64,000 bases of DNA from Archilochus colubris (GCA_023079485.1 CM041092.1:6200627-6264626), one strand, 5' to 3'; counted from the first letter of the stretch, positions 1 through 12,864 are shown. The notes: generated from the sequence alone by a model not told the origin. Numbers and translations are program-made.

Positions 1-1457
1 ACTTCTCACCCAGAAGACACAAACTAGATGCTCTGGCATTGCTTTATTTCTTCCTTCTCTATTCACACAGCCCTGCTGACATGGGAACATCTAATTTATT
101 GGAATATTTATTCTTTAGCCCATTCCTCTCCTGGCTGCAGACAGGAAACAAGAGCAGCAATTGCACATTCTGCTTGTTGTGTTTCCCTTGTCTGTCAATA
201 AATAATGAACAAATATTTCACTCAGCTTCCCCTTCTAATCCAGTTATGTAATTCTCATTATCTAATATCCTCCTGCAGCTTCATTAGCATTCTTGATTCC
301 TATACTGGATTTTTTAATTCACTTCCAGTTACATGCTTGTTTCTAATGTCTGTGGAACAATTTGCCAATGAAAAAGGAAACAAGGTTCTGAATGACTCTG
401 ATGATGAGAAAAGCTAAACACAGGGTTACACCAGCTGTGCTTGATGCTTTCTTTACATAGTTTGAAGCATGAACATGCAAGTTCACACAACATGCAAGTT
501 GTATACAGAGCTACAGACACTTCCCCTGTGCTGCTGACTTTCTATTGTAACAGCATCAGGAGAGAAAGTAGAATCCAGTTGGTCTTCAGCCCTTCAGAAA
601 ATCTTGGTAGCTTCTGTGTCCTCTACACTCCCACCTGCATAAAGCATGTTCCCAGCAGATGTAGGTACCAGTTCTCTGAGTTTATTGAAGTCTTTTTTTT
701 TTTTATTAAATGCATTGCTGATATTCCCATCCTTGGCTTTTCCTAAGACTCGTGAACTCTATCACTTTGTGATGATTTTTCATTCAAATTATCTACCACC
801 ATTAGAATCTTAGACATTTCCTTCATATTAATCAGTACCAAATCTAAATGAGCTTCCCACAGTAATCTTCTCCACCTCAAGAAACTAAATTATCCTCAAC
901 ATTTATTGCACATTACTCAAACCCCATTTTTTAAATTGAATTTCCTCACTGGCTTTTCTACAGCAATCCTCACAAATGTTAATGAACATAATTTTTATAT
1001 CTCAGTTAAAATTGCTATTGCCTGATTTTCCAGAGTATTAGCATTACATAGGACTGTCCTCTTAAAGCCAAACTTCAGCTGATTTTAAGCATGCCTATGA
1101 CTGCCTGCCCTCCTGTTTTGGAATCTCAAGAGAATCTTAACACTTATGTCCTTGACTTTTGAACTCAGATAACACTGTTTAAAAAGTTCAGAGGTGCCTT
1201 CCTCTGCTTCCATCTCACCTCCCTGTCCCACCAGCCTCCTCCTTACACACAGACCCATAGGACTCCTCCTATCAATTCTTCCCATTCCTCCCTTGCTCTT
1301 GCATCCTGGTTCCTAAATATTTGCCCCCCATGACATCCACAGTACCCTGTCCATGCTCAGAGAGGTGAAGCACCATGGTTAGATGATGGACCAAGCTCTT
1401 GCTTTCCACTCTCAAGTCCTCTGCCTCTTGATAGAACAGCTGATCTAGATTTTATAG

Positions 1458-1610
1458 GACAGGATAGAATGGGATATTTCAGTTGGAAGGGACCTATAAC
1501 CATCACCTAGTCCAACAGCTTGACCACCTCAAGGCTGACCAGAATTTAAAGCATTTTATCAAGGGCATTGTCCAAATGCCTCAAACTCCTACAGGTAACT
1601 TGCAGCTTCC
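1458..1610 (-). mobile_element. CR1 LINE 3'-end fragment, minus orientation
   Basis: The plus strand reads as the reverse complement of a CR1 3' end: CAGTTGGAAGGGACCTATAA, then a CCATCACCTAGTCCAAC-like stretch, then GGGCATTGTCCAAATGCCTC. This layout is typical of avian CR1 tails. It is short and diverged, so it is probably an old insertion. The outer limits are approximate and no target duplication was resolved. It is in the same orientation as THSD7B. Confidence 0.7.
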
Positions 1611-2157
1611 TCCTCTTTGCTGCTGAGCAGATGGAAAGGCAGAGTCTGGTCAATACAAGACTGAGACCACACAAAAAGTGAGATTCTGCAGGATTTTAGC
1701 CACCAAAGCAAGAGCTGCCTTCAGCATTTTTGTTCAGACAAAAGCTTTTGAAGGCATAATAAGTCTTTAACTTTGACCAACTCGGGTTGGGTGTTTGTTT
1801 AGTGAATGGAAGAGTCAGATCCTTGACAGAAAGGAAAGGTCACTGGAGTTTCTTGTTGTGGAATGCCATGCATTTTATCCACTTTGACTCCATTTCATTT
1901 CAAGTCTGATTTAAGGCATGAGGAAACAAATCAGACAATTACTGCCTTACATTTCCTGTAAATTTGTTTAGAGAATTAAGCAACAGTGACATTTCTAACT
2001 TTGCCCCTGGACAGCCATCACCCAGAAGAGTAGAGGTCCTTATAGAAACCACTTATTTTCAGAAGGGAGATAAAAAAACATTATTTATTATCAGATATTT
2101 AGTATTTTTACTCTCCTCATTTTTTAATCTGACAGACCAGAGAGCACATCACCTATA

Positions 2158-2420
2158 AAAACATCATGGTGGAAAGGACCTTCAAGATCACCAAGTCCAA
2201 CCATCAGTCCTACACCACCTTAACCACTAAAGCATCTCTTGAAGCACCACGTCTCCCTGTTTTTGGAATACCCCAGGGATGGCAACTCCACCACCTCCCT
2301 GGGCAACCTGTTCCAATGCTTCACCACTCTTTCAGTGAAGAATTTTTTCCCTAATGTCTAATCTGAACCTCCCCTCATGCAACTTGAATCCTTTTCCTCT
2401 TGTCCTCTTGACCCATGCTG
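2158..2420 (-). mobile_element. CR1 LINE 3'-end fragment, minus orientation
   Basis: The plus strand carries the reverse complement of a CR1 tail. Landmarks are GGTGGAAAGGACCTTC, AAGTCCAACCATCAG, CCAGGGATGGCAACTCCACC, CCTGGGCAACCTGTTCCAATG, TTTCAGTGAAGAATTTTTTCC and TTTTCCTCTTGTCCTCTTG. These are the complement of the segment encoding the C-terminal end of the CR1 reverse transcriptase and its 3' UTR. It belongs to the same family as the copies near 3.9-4.3 and 20.2-21.0 kb, but it is more diverged and truncated. Confidence 0.85.
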
Positions 2421-3884
2421 AAAGCAGTCACCTCCCCAGGACATGAGAAAGCAAGTGACAGAGGAAAACCCACATGCTGCTCATTTGAACCATTTCATGT
2501 TCCAGAACCTCTATTTTAGTTCTTTGATTCTTGTTCCAATTCATCCTAAAAGAGCCATTAAAACAGATATATTATGAAGGAGACTGGTAGACAGTTGTCA
2601 CCTTTAAGGATCTGAAATGGCAGAGAATCAATAACTTGCAACAACCTCCTTGTTCCTGCCTCACCAACAGGTGCTGGGATTCAATTGCACTTCTTCTGTG
2701 AATTATGTTGTCTGTCCATCTGTTATTGCCCTAAGTTCATCGCTGTCTACACTTTGGAGATACGAGATAATCTTTTGCCAGAAGACAGCCTGTTGTCTGA
2801 TGACATTTAAATGTAGGGAAAATGTCACCTTTTTATTGTTAGACAGTAAAGTTGGACGCAGTGTCTGAGATAAACTGCAAACAGCTTAACTGGTAAAGTT
2901 CTGTGTAAAGCTGATTTAGTGACTGCGTGTTTGTCTAAGCTCTGATCTTATGCTGGTACATATTTAATTTTAAATCTGCCAGGCAATACCTATTCCTGCT
3001 TGATCTGCTTACTAATTCACCATCTGTATATTGGTTTCATTAAATACAACTGATATATTAAAAAACAAAAAAACAAAACCAACCAAACCCCTAACATCTC
3101 ATATATGTATAGTGGTTTTAAAATTTCATTATCATGCAGAGGTTTTAACTGTGCAATGCAAATTAAAAAAACCAAAACCTTGCAATGCAACCATATCAAC
3201 AACAGATTTAGCAATAAGCAAACTCCCTATCTAAGAAGTTTTAATTTAGAATTATATTAAAATGATAACACTGCCGAGGAGGTTAAATAATTAATTTCTT
3301 CTCATTTTAATTGTAAACTATTATTTAATAAACAAAGTAATTTACCAGGTAATTTATTCTACTTCTTCATAGGCAGCTCATTTAAAGTCTAAAAATAAAT
3401 GCTAATTAAAACAGGATTCACTGTTTTAGAAAGAAGCTCATTTTCCTGTAAAACCTAACAAGGACTATGCTAGAGCATCCACTGAGAAACTTTGGAGGGC
3501 AAGGAAGCCACCAACAATAATGAAAAATACTGATAACTGAAAAGTCTTTCATCTGAACAATTAGTGAAAGACACAAATTTATCACAAAAAACCAACATTA
3601 CATGCCTATAAAGAAACTTTACTAAACACTTAGCATCCAAAAGATAACCTCCCAGATCAAAGAAATGCACAGTCCTTGAAAAGCCACCAAGCATGGGAGT
3701 TATTTGCACAAGCTTGTTCATACACATAGGCAGGTTAAGAGGAGCAATTTGGTACATTGCAGCAATTCCAAGCATAGCCATACAATGCTGGGACTGTGGA
3801 TTTCTGGCTTTGAAACCCAGAAGGAATTTATTGCAGGTAAAGAGTGCTTCTATCTCCAAATCTGCTCACAAGGATCCCATCAGT

Positions 3885-4336
3885 GCCAACATCCAGAGGG
3901 CAACCAGGCTGGTGAGGGGATTGAGCACAGATCCTGTGAGGAGAGGCTGAGGGAGCTGGGGGTGTTCAGTCTGGAGAAGAGGAGGCTCAGGGGAGACCTC
4001 ATCACTCTCTACAATTCCATGAAAGGAGGTTGGAGCCAGGTGGGGGTTGGTCTCTTTTCCCAGGCAACTCTCAACAAGACAAGAGGACACGGTCTTAAGT
4101 TGTGCCGGGGGAGGTTTAGGTTGGATATTAGAAAGAATTTCTTTACTGAGAGGGTGATCAGGCATTGGAATGGGCTGCCCAGGGAAGTAGTGGATTCTCC
4201 ATCCCTGGAGATATTTCAAAAGAGACTGGATGTGGCACTCAGTGCCATGGACTGGGAACCGCAACGGTGGTTCAAGGGTTGGACTTGATGATCTCTGAGG
4301 TCCCTTCCAACCCAGCCAATTCTATGATCCTATGAG
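3885..4336 (+). mobile_element. CR1 LINE 3'-end fragment, plus orientation, with open reverse-transcriptase tail
   Basis: This fragment begins near the CR1 segment ending in GAGGAGAGGCTGAGGGAGC and runs to the 3' terminus. There the hallmark GATGATCTCTGAGGTCCC is followed by TTCCAACCCAGCC and a short ATTCTATG-type terminal repeat. One frame stays open across it and translates to the C-terminal tail of the CR1 ORF2 protein, with segments such as [18 protein letters not shown] and [17 protein letters not shown]. It lacks the endonuclease and catalytic reverse-transcriptase motifs, so it is a dead 5'-truncated copy. It lies antisense to THSD7B, about 123 bp beyond the donor of the exon at 4460-4575. 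The start coordinate is approximate. Confidence 0.92.
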
Positions 4337-4459
4337 GTGCACTAAGTCAAAAACTCATTGCCTTAAAATTGTTTGGCTGGTGTGAACTACAACTACCACA
4401 CACATCTAGACCAATTCTGTAATATTTCCCCAAATTTTGACTTTCTCTTTAAGGCTTAC

Positions 4460-4575
4460 CAGGCTGGCATGCTGTTGGGCAGCGAGTCCACTGACTGAAA
4501 GGTGTAACAATGCAGTCCTTCTTGCAGGGGAGCAGACACGGCCGCACAGCCTCAGGGCTGATGGACTCTGGACAT
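4460..4575 (-). CDS. THSD7B: THSD7B internal exon 7 of 7 visible: end of one module and start of the next
   Basis: This short 116-bp exon encodes CPESISPEAVRPC, the link LLPCKKDC, and the opening of the next module, IVTPFSQWTRCPTACQP. It begins with the single base that completes the Arg codon carried over from the preceding exon. The acceptor is GCTTGATAG|A; the pyrimidine tract lies a little further upstream (TTTTATCTTTGCATTT). The donor is CAGCCTG|GTAAGC. The module it opens has a single Trp before the cysteine (SQWTRC). The exon that should follow, expected to carry an arginine-rich strand and a further cysteine pair, is not found between 1 and 4459 and must lie outside. A CR1 fragment in the opposite orientation ends about 123 bp beyond the donor. 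Confidence 0.9.
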
Positions 4576-7042
4576 CTATCAAGCCAAATGCAAAGATAAA
4601 ATGTAATAAAAAAATACAAACTACAAGAAAATGTTTTACTCCAAAGACTCTCAACAGGCTGGGAGTGTAGTGCTGTACCAAAGATATCATTCCTGGTCAC
4701 AGCAAGCCTCATTTTACTTCTCCTTTGAACTCATGTAACCCGATTTAGTACATTTCAAAAACTAAAAAAACCCAGCAATAAAAAAAAAAATGTGGAGCTT
4801 GACTTGACAACTATAGGCTAAATGTAATGAAGCCTAAAATACCAAACTCACTGAAGCAAAATAGATACATTTATTACTGAAGAAAGCAAGTAGTTATGTT
4901 TATGAAGTCATTCTGGTTTAACACAACATGCAACAGACTTCAAACCACTTACAACTCTGTGTAAGGTCTGATGTGCAAGTTCTCCACCTTCAAACCCTAC
5001 AAAGCACAGAGACAGCTTAAACTGATCTTTGACTGAGACCTCAATTGTTATTTTAAAAGTTGTATCACGTAGTATAGTAAGAAAAGCTCTGTTCTTTTTA
5101 TTTTTTCATGAGTTTAACTGCTAAATGAAAAATATGTCACGCATATTCTAATAAAAGTCTCAGACATATTCAGCTAACACACAAAAACTTCACAGGTGGA
5201 ATAGGGACAATTTTCTGGGATCAGGCAGATCTTGCATTTCAAGTGGGAGAACAGAAAGGGAATTACTCTTTTTAATTCTTATTAATTTCCAGAAGAAAGA
5301 TCACTCAAAAATACTTAGTAATGCATGTAACCCAAAATGATCCCATGTGAAAGAAGATTATGCCACTAAACCCTCACAGAAAATAAAATAAATCTTTAAG
5401 TCATGATCCTGTTACTGAGATAGTAATAAGATGCTTAGAGGTATAATTTAAAAGAAAATAGATACAAAGAGACACGACTTCTCATTAGCCATGGCTGTCC
5501 TAGAGGGCAGATTTCTAGCAGAAGATGCTGAAGTATTTTGCTAAAAAAAATTAGTTTTATTTGGCTTTCTGTGCCTTACACCTTTTTCAGATATCATGTC
5601 TTTTTTCTTCATGAAATCAGGAAAAATGCAGAATCCAAAAAAAAAAAATATATAGACAGTATGCCAAGACACACTGGTTACTTATTTACATGGCTTATCC
5701 CATTTCTGAAGCCATGTTAACAGCAGACTTTCACCACAGAAGCTCAAAAGCCAACGTTACTTTTGTTGAGGTTTCATCTCCTCAGACACAAAATACAGCA
5801 TCCTCGGTGCTGGCGCTGAGAGGGGATGCCCTCTTCCAACATGTCTGGACCCTCCTGGACACTAAAAAGCTACAATTTCATTCCACAGAGTTGTTATTCC
5901 TTCACTAAGAACTGTTTTCCTAAACACCTGCAGAGGTCTAAAGTTTTTATTTGTAGGATTATCACCATAAGAGTAATATAAGCAAGGTCTCAGCAGGTCC
6001 TGCTGGTCCAGCAATCTCCATCACATGGGAAACACTGCAGCTCTGATGCTGCTACACCAAAGGCAAGGAAATCCCATTCTGAAGTCCCCACAAACCCCAC
6101 AGTTTGCTTTTGGCAGGGATTTTCCACCACTGAAACTGTTTTCCCTATATGTACTTCATTTAAGTATTTACTTACTCCCTTCAGTTCCATTTCCCTTTAC
6201 ACAATCTCAGAAGAACCATTTTAGACATGATCTACCTCTACCAACAATATGTTTAATTAGGTAAAGTTACAGCATATCAATGGATTCTAGATATAAATGA
6301 ATACTAGATTTCTTTCCTTTTATTTAAATAATCTCATTAACCTCCAGAATTTTAATTAACTTTACTGAAATCAGCACAGTCTACTTCTCCAAACAGGATT
6401 GTTTCGAGAGCTATAGTAAGAAATAAAACTTGGTTGCAAGTCTCTAGACTCATTAACAGTGCAAAAAATAATTAGAGATGTCTTGCTTTTTTTGGTACTG
6501 GGGAAAACATCTGTGCTTCTTATTTTCCTTCTATTTAGTAAAGCGAGGCAAAATTCAGAATATTTGTACAGCAGAATACATAATTTTTTCATGTTGGTAT
6601 CGCACTACAGAGCTACATAAATCTACTACAACAATATATATCACATATATGGTTTTGCCCTACTGCAGTGTAAATATAACACAAACTCTATTCTATTTTA
6701 TTAGAGCACTGTTAATAACAAACATTACACTCAGATGTACTTTATGTTTCCCTCACACCTGCCCTTCAGGAAAATATTTGCAGAAAACTGTAAATTAAAA
6801 TAACAGAGGAGCTACTGCAAAAAATCTACAGCAACACTAGAAGCATGCATTTTTTTCTTGGTATACACATAAAATTAAAAACAGACTAGCTATTTATTTT
6901 TATAACATATTAGTATCCCTTTCATGGAGTAGTAGCTGGAGAATTAGTCATGAAATCCAGTTATTTTCAAAGCTGCAGATCCCTCCTCTAGCTGAAAATG
7001 CTTTCATATGCAAATTATAATTAACAACCTTGTTTTAAATAC
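4576..7042 (-). other. THSD7B: THSD7B intron between exons 6 and 7 of the visible set
   Basis: This 2,467-bp intron runs from the GTATTT donor to the TTGATAG acceptor. It is AT-rich with scattered A and T runs, including a 13-base A run near 5.64 kb. No mobile element, RNA gene or coding signature was recognised in it. Confidence 0.85.
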
Positions 7043-7277
7043 CTTTTAGGTGTGACCTGGCCAGAACTGCTCTTCATGCAGAAGACTTTCCTTGTCTGTA
7101 TGCCCACACCGCAAGAGTTTTCTCTGCTCCAGTTCATGGTTGCATTGAGTGCAGTCACCAGCACATCTTCAGAGCAAGAGCTCCAGGGAGAAGTTTCCCA
7201 GAAGAAATGTACACATGGGTGATCATTACAGGCACGATGCTCCTGCAGGGCTCTGTCAGGAGGGCAGGCTTTTCCAC
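7043..7277 (-). CDS. THSD7B: THSD7B internal exon 6 of 7 visible: end of a WSPW module and most of the following module
   Basis: This 235-bp exon closes the preceding module with ACPPDRALQEHRAC and NDHPC. It then encodes most of the next one: FFWETSPWSSCSED, LVTALNAT, CGVGIQTRKVFC and a short run to GQVTPK. The segment ALNATMNWS contains two N-glycosylation sequons (NAT and NWS), and NSC just after could be a third. These sit in the long first loop of the module. The acceptor is TGATTTTTTTCAG|GT and the donor is CCTAAAAG|GTATTT, a weak donor past position +3. The outgoing phase leaves 2 nt (AG), which the next exon completes as Arg. This exon gives the clearest match to THSD7B that I can recall. 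Confidence 0.92.
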
Positions 7278-10200
7278 CTGAAAAAAATCAAAATAACATC
7301 ATCACCTTTTATATTATGGCGTGTGGCTAAAGGAAGATGTGGAAAAATAAATTGTTAGGTTTGCTTAATGTCTTTTCTTTTTTGTTGTTCCTGTTTGAAA
7401 ATAAATAAAGCTGTTGACCTTCATGGCTGCAATAACAACCTTCTAAAATATTGTTTCCCCATTAAACTATCCTTGCATAAAATTGCATTCCAACATACAA
7501 TGGAAACAGAAATAGGCAAACTATCTTTCTGAGTTACCTTATTGATACTCCTACACACAGCCAAGCTAATTTCATTTAAATGCCAGTATCATTCAGAAAA
7601 TAAGCAATTAGGTTTAAAGACAAATTAAGCATTATTTTTATGTCCCTTCTCCTTGCTAATTTTCCAAGGAGGAACATCTGTCCCAGATATCTGGACTCTG
7701 TTGACACCCTGCCTTATAGAGCTGAGCTGGATTGGTAGAGGAATGTATCAACTGATGCTCACCTCTGCAAATCAAGGGGGAAATTCCTGCAAGATAAGTT
7801 TTGAGTATGAAGCCTTTGCTTTTTTGAAGCATCCTTTAAATCGGCATCCAAAGATTTTGCTAAGCTACAGCTCTTGGTCAACAACTTGTAGTAAATCCAC
7901 AAATAACACGGCTCTGAGCAGCCTCCCCAGAAGCTTTAACACTCGCACCAGCAGCCTGAATTTATCCCATGAAAGCAACAGATGTTTGTAGCTCAAAAGC
8001 TAAGGAGTAATGCAGTGAAATTGTAACAGTAAGCATTGCTGGATTAGAAAAGACAAAGTAAAAACGACTAAAATCAAATCCATTCTCTTGCAGGAGGGAG
8101 AATCCAGCAGCTTGTGACATGGCTGAAGTGTTGGAGGTTTCAAAAGACCTGAAGTGGCAGGACCAGGCACCACAAGGTTCAGAGCACCTTTACACCTTAC
8201 TAAAATCAAAAGGAGATGAAGGCATATTGCTCCTCAAAGGGATGTCCATCACCCTTCCAGGCACACATCTCAGAAAAGCAATGACCCCAAATGGCCACAG
8301 TGTAATAGAACTGAGAAAAGAAAGCGAAGGATGGAAATTTCTTAGCATAGATTTGGATAATCCTGTCACATTACTGTTGGTCTTTTCATGAAAATGGAGT
8401 GTTCCACACAGCATTCAGTCTCTCAAATGTTCAGTATGATGATGGAGTAGAAAGACCCCAGGTAACTTACTTTCCTGAAGATTTCAACTTGGCAGGTAAA
8501 ATGCAGACCAGACATTGCTCTTGTGTGTTTGAGTACATGTTAAAAAAAACTACGTAGCAAGAAAATGGCAAAATGCCTGGTCCATTAGGGAAAAAGAAAA
8601 GACCTAACTCAATTTTTGAGATTCCCAGGGAATAATTAAGGTATTTGTTGTTTTTTTGGTTTTGGTTTTTTTTGTTGTTGTTGTTGTTTTGGTTTTTTGT
8701 TTTTCAGGAATACCACAGTATGGAAGCTCTCCTGAATAAGGGAGAGTATTAATGAGGTAGTTTTAATTTAATAACCTAAGAAACACCACATGGTCCCCCC
8801 AGCTTAGCAGTCTGTCCATAAATCTTAAAGCAGAAGATGCTGTTTATCAGAGGCACAACAACATGACCATGAGCTCCTGCAGTTCATTCACAGCTACTGT
8901 AGAAGGCAAGCAGGACAGCCCATCCACCACTGCCCAGCCATTCTAGTGGTTATTCACAGACTTTTTATGGACCTGTTTCTTGTCACTTCCTCTAATCCAT
9001 TTTAAAACTTCTGAGACTGCTTTCCTCCACAGTATCCTCTTGCACCAAGTTTCACAAGTTTGCTGTGTAAAGAAGTAGCTGTTAAAACATCATTTCACCA
9101 ACAGCCTCCTGGATATCATGTTCTGGGATCAGGTGAACAGCTTAGAGAAAAGTCTGAACTGAGGTCAGCCTGTGGGATGGCATCCAGAAGAAAGCCACAG
9201 CTAACATTTCCTCAGTTGAGAGAGGACATAGAGTAAGAAAGAGAGAAAGGAGGTAGCAATATTGCCTTGTTTTAATAAATCCACTTTCACTATCCACAAA
9301 TTCAAAACAATCACTGCATGCAGGTGTGTGATCCTGCACAGCAAAGCATTACCCTCATTGCTAAAGATGTACAGAAAAAATTGGGCTGTTTGATTCTAAC
9401 AATTATTCCTTCCTGAGAAACTTAAAGCATTCAGTTCAGAGCACACCATTTTTAATTTAGTGTGTTTTCAGGTTGAGATGACTGAGCTGAGGTATTTCTA
9501 GACACCGCTTCAACACTTTCAAAATTCCATGTTTATCTGTTATTTGCATTTTGCCACTTCCATGGAAAATACGAAGCTAACTGCATTTTTCATTTTAACT
9601 CTTCTCTCTGGAGAAGACATTTTTAGTAGTAATTATCATTCAGTTGACACTTATCCAGCAGATCTCATCCTGAAGGGTCCTAATTTTCTTTGCAAGCGCT
9701 TAAAAGGATGTTTATGTGAACACAGACCATTTCCATGAGTAAGGGCTTGCAAGATCAGGTCCTTATGTTACCCCAGAAACAGTGGGTGGTTTTAATGATA
9801 ATTTACAAAATAGCACTTAGCAGAGCTCGTCTTAACTAGATTTACATCTAAGTGTTCTGCTGCTGCATTAGCTGCACAGAGTGTTGAGAATAGTAGATAT
9901 TTTTGTTGTGTCAACAAAAATAGTCTGTAAGACCTGTTCACATTTTATGAATATTTTATGCACTTGATGTGTTACGTTTCAAATCCTGTGTGATAAACCA
10001 ATGTATTAATTAATTAACTACCAGAACTGTAGTTAGAGGACTGCACTTCTAATATGAAATAGTTTGTGTAAACAATTGTATCACAGATGATGATATATAA
10101 AAACCCAGATACATGATGTGCCCATGAAGATTCACTGAGTTCATCAAGAGCTATTTACTTACTGCAACAAAAAAACAAGGTCAGTACATTTTATGTATTA

Positions 10201-10620
10201 ATAAAATAAACCAGTCGTTCTCTATTTCCTTATTTTTCACAGCTCACTCTTTTCTAGATGGGTACTAATATGTTTCTAAATAAAGACACTCACATGAGAC
10301 GTTTGTGCCATGCAGTGATTTCATTAGTATAGGATGCAGCTCTCCTGAAGTAAATTCACACCCAGATTGACCCTCAATACAAAATAATTCATAGGCTGAA
10401 GTCAGTAATTTTGAACTCTGACAGAATTTCTCTGAGTGACACATACATTAACTCAAGGCCACAAAAACCTTTCAGTCCCTAGGCATGAAGTACAAATATT
10501 AAGTATCATTCCTCATCCCTACAATAATAATTAGCTCTGACCTTAATGGCTTGTCCAAGGAATACAAATCAACTTAATAAAAGAATTAACAGTGATTAAT
10601 CCAAAATTTTTACTACTCAC
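7278..10620 (-). other. THSD7B: THSD7B intron between exons 5 and 6 of the visible set
   Basis: This 3,343-bp intron runs from the GTGAGT donor to the TTTTTTTCAG acceptor. It holds a T/G-rich low-complexity run near 8.65-8.7 kb and otherwise unremarkable AT-rich sequence. Small open frames in it show no family resemblance. Confidence 0.85.
8644..8705. repeat. T/G-rich low-complexity tract
   Basis: About 60 bases consist almost only of T and G, including five GTT units (TTGTTGTTGTTGTTG) flanked by T runs and GGTTTT units. The complementary strand is A/C-rich. It looks like a degraded simple repeat, possibly the remnant of an A-rich retroposon tail; no adjoining element was recognised. Confidence 0.8.
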
Positions 10621-10812
10621 CCTCAGCTGGAAGGGCCAAGATGGACCTACTCCTGCTTTGACTGCCCTCAGCATTTTTACTGGAGCATGAGTGGGAACAT
10701 GGGGACCACGGGGACCACTCACTGATGACACAGTCTGTTGCACAAGGGATTTCACAAGCCACAACTTCAGGTCGGGGCAGGTCTGAGCAGAGGTGATGTG
10801 GGACTTCTTCAC
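10621..10812 (-). CDS. THSD7B: THSD7B internal exon 5 of 7 visible: end of a degenerate module and start of a WSPW module
   Basis: This 192-bp exon finishes the module begun upstream (EEVPHHLCSDLPRPE, then VVACEIPCATDC). It begins the next with CVISEWSPWSPCSHSC, SSKNAEGSQSRSRS and ILALPAEG. The SRSRSILAL strand and the CEIPC inter-module link are typical of THSD7 proteins. The acceptor is TTTTGTTTGCTTCAG|GT and the donor is GCTGAGG|GTGAGT, a near-perfect donor. Incoming phase uses 2 nt and outgoing leaves 1 nt; the split codons are both Gly. The exon stands isolated, with almost 30 kb of intron upstream and 3.3 kb downstream. Nothing between it and the preceding exon looks like a skipped exon, because the protein is continuous across the junction. 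Confidence 0.9.
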
Positions 10813-12864
10813 CTGAAGCAAACAAAACAAGAGAGACATGGAAGAAAGCTCAGCACCATTCAACACCCATGGTCTGCACTATGTCAAACATCCACCTGCT
10901 CATGGAGAAATATACTACAAAAAGACAGCTGGTCAGCTTTGGGCTTGAACATAGAAGACTGGGACAGCTAACTTAAGTATTTCTTCATAAAAGAAAAAAA
11001 ATAAAAAAGGAAAAAAGTTTCATGTTTTGTGTGTGACATCTTGGCTTCCATCCACTTTATAAAGCAGGTAGGCACAAGGACTGAGAGCCTTCAATCAATA
11101 GAATGCTGTAATTTCCATTATCAACAGAACTGATGATGATTGCCACACATTTTCCAGCAATCTCCACCTACAGAACCTATTTTCCACAAAACTACTTGTG
11201 CAGGTCCTCACAGAAGGCAGCTTTCTTTTGCCTGTTGACCAGAGAAGTGTCCAATAGACGTTTTGGTGCTCCTGCAAATTCATCAGAATGAATCACTAAT
11301 ATTTCTGACTCTGCCTCTCTCTCCAAAACTACAAGATCCAAATCCATGGACCATCCAAGGGAGAAATACTTTCAGTTGGAGATGAACTAAAGGACCTGGA
11401 CCAAAGCATTCTTCCTGATGAAAAGCATCTTCCCAAAACTCCTTTCAGCAAGAAGAAAGGACCCTGTGGCCTGCTGGAGAAAAAGATCTACCAACCAGAA
11501 AAACAGCAGCAGAGTGAGCAGCAAAACAAAGCATGTGAGAGATGTCATGTGGAGTCCAACACCAGGAATTATTGTTTTAAAAAAGCAAAATAAAATACAA
11601 CTTTGATTTTAAAATAACAAGTGAAATTTCCAGTAATTTTAGTAATTATATAGAATTTATGAAGACAAAATAATTAATTAAAAGTTATAAAACGTAACTC
11701 TGAGTACAAATTACAGCTAACATCTTACAAATAGAATTTAAGTGATGAAGTAACTTGACTTTGTTACACTGTTCTATTTTTCAGTGTTTCTGGACCCTTG
11801 TGAATTTTCAGCTACCTATCTGAAATTTCTGGAAGGTGAACTCTACCTATTTATAAACAACAAGCTCACACTGAATGTTCCCTCCTCTTCTGCCCTTATA
11901 ATAGTTACAAAGCTCTCCTTTGAGGTTTCTTTAATTATGCACCTAGGAACAAACATAATGACTATCCAAGCTCAATTATCTGGAGGGGAAAAAAATATGA
12001 TTAAAAATTATCATGGCAACCACTGGTTCTTTCACCTCACTCTACAGGAACAGGCTCTGTACAAGGTGGCCCAGGCTACAATAATAACTGGGGGGAGAAC
12101 TACAGCTTTTGCAAGGCAACACAGGTTTGAGTGAATAAATGAAAGAGGCTGAGAGTCACTGTCAATAGCACCATGGTACTATCTGCACTTGCATCCCTAA
12201 ACAAAGACAGGCTCATCAGCCTTGAGGCAGAAATAAAGCTTTCATGCATATTATGAGAAGTTACAGAGGACCTAGCAGGCAATCAGACTGCAAGATATGT
12301 TTAAAAATACTTAATTTTTATACTCTTTTTCTCTTGTGCTAGTCTAAGCTCATGGGGAAGGCTGCATAGGCCCAGCCTTTGCACTATTATTTAAACTTAC
12401 CTTTGTGAGAAAAAGGAGACCACATCCTCACTCCATACACCCCCCATCCTTTGGTACTGTGTTGGGCACCCTGCACATCCAAGATGAATCCATCAGCCCT
12501 TTGATTAGCCCATTACCACTGCTGGTTTGGATGCTCACATAAGGACAAGAATTATCTTTAGAGAACAACACAAAACCCCAGGTAAAGCTGTAAGCCTTGT
12601 TGCAGCTGTCTTCCTGAGCCATTTTTGTGGCACAATCCCTGCTAACATTTTGACAGCCTGGCTGTAGAGCAGCAGACAACAGGAGGGCATCCTGGGCAGG
12701 TGTGATTTTAGGAGCAAATGCTACAGAAGCATCAAGAGGTGATGGGTTTTGGTGGAGTAGAGTGAAACATCTGTCATGCTGTCCCACTGCTGACACTTAC
12801 AGGTAAGGAGGGGAACACTCAGTGTCAAGATTTTGAGGGAGAAGGGACAATGGCCATGAAAACA

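Larger units (their letters stand above)
1..4459 (-). other. THSD7B: THSD7B intron, 5' portion only (downstream of the last visible exon)
   Basis: This is intron sequence following the donor at 4459-4458; its acceptor lies beyond the window. It holds three CR1 fragments, two in minus orientation (near 1.5 and 2.2-2.4 kb) and one in plus orientation (3.9-4.3 kb). The 2.9-3.45 kb part is very AT-rich and shows no coding signature. I looked for the next TSP1 exon on the minus strand and saw none. Confidence 0.75.

Noticed and set aside
3470..3859. Minus-strand open frame of 129 codons downstream of the last visible exon
   Set aside because: Examined as a candidate for the next THSD7B exon. It has neither WxxW nor CxxxC spacing and no in-phase acceptor, so it is treated as intron.
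12428..12796. Minus-strand open frame of 122 codons, cysteine-containing
   Set aside because: No TSP1 motif, and its insertion between the exons at 40615-40812 and 10621-10812 would interrupt a continuous module.
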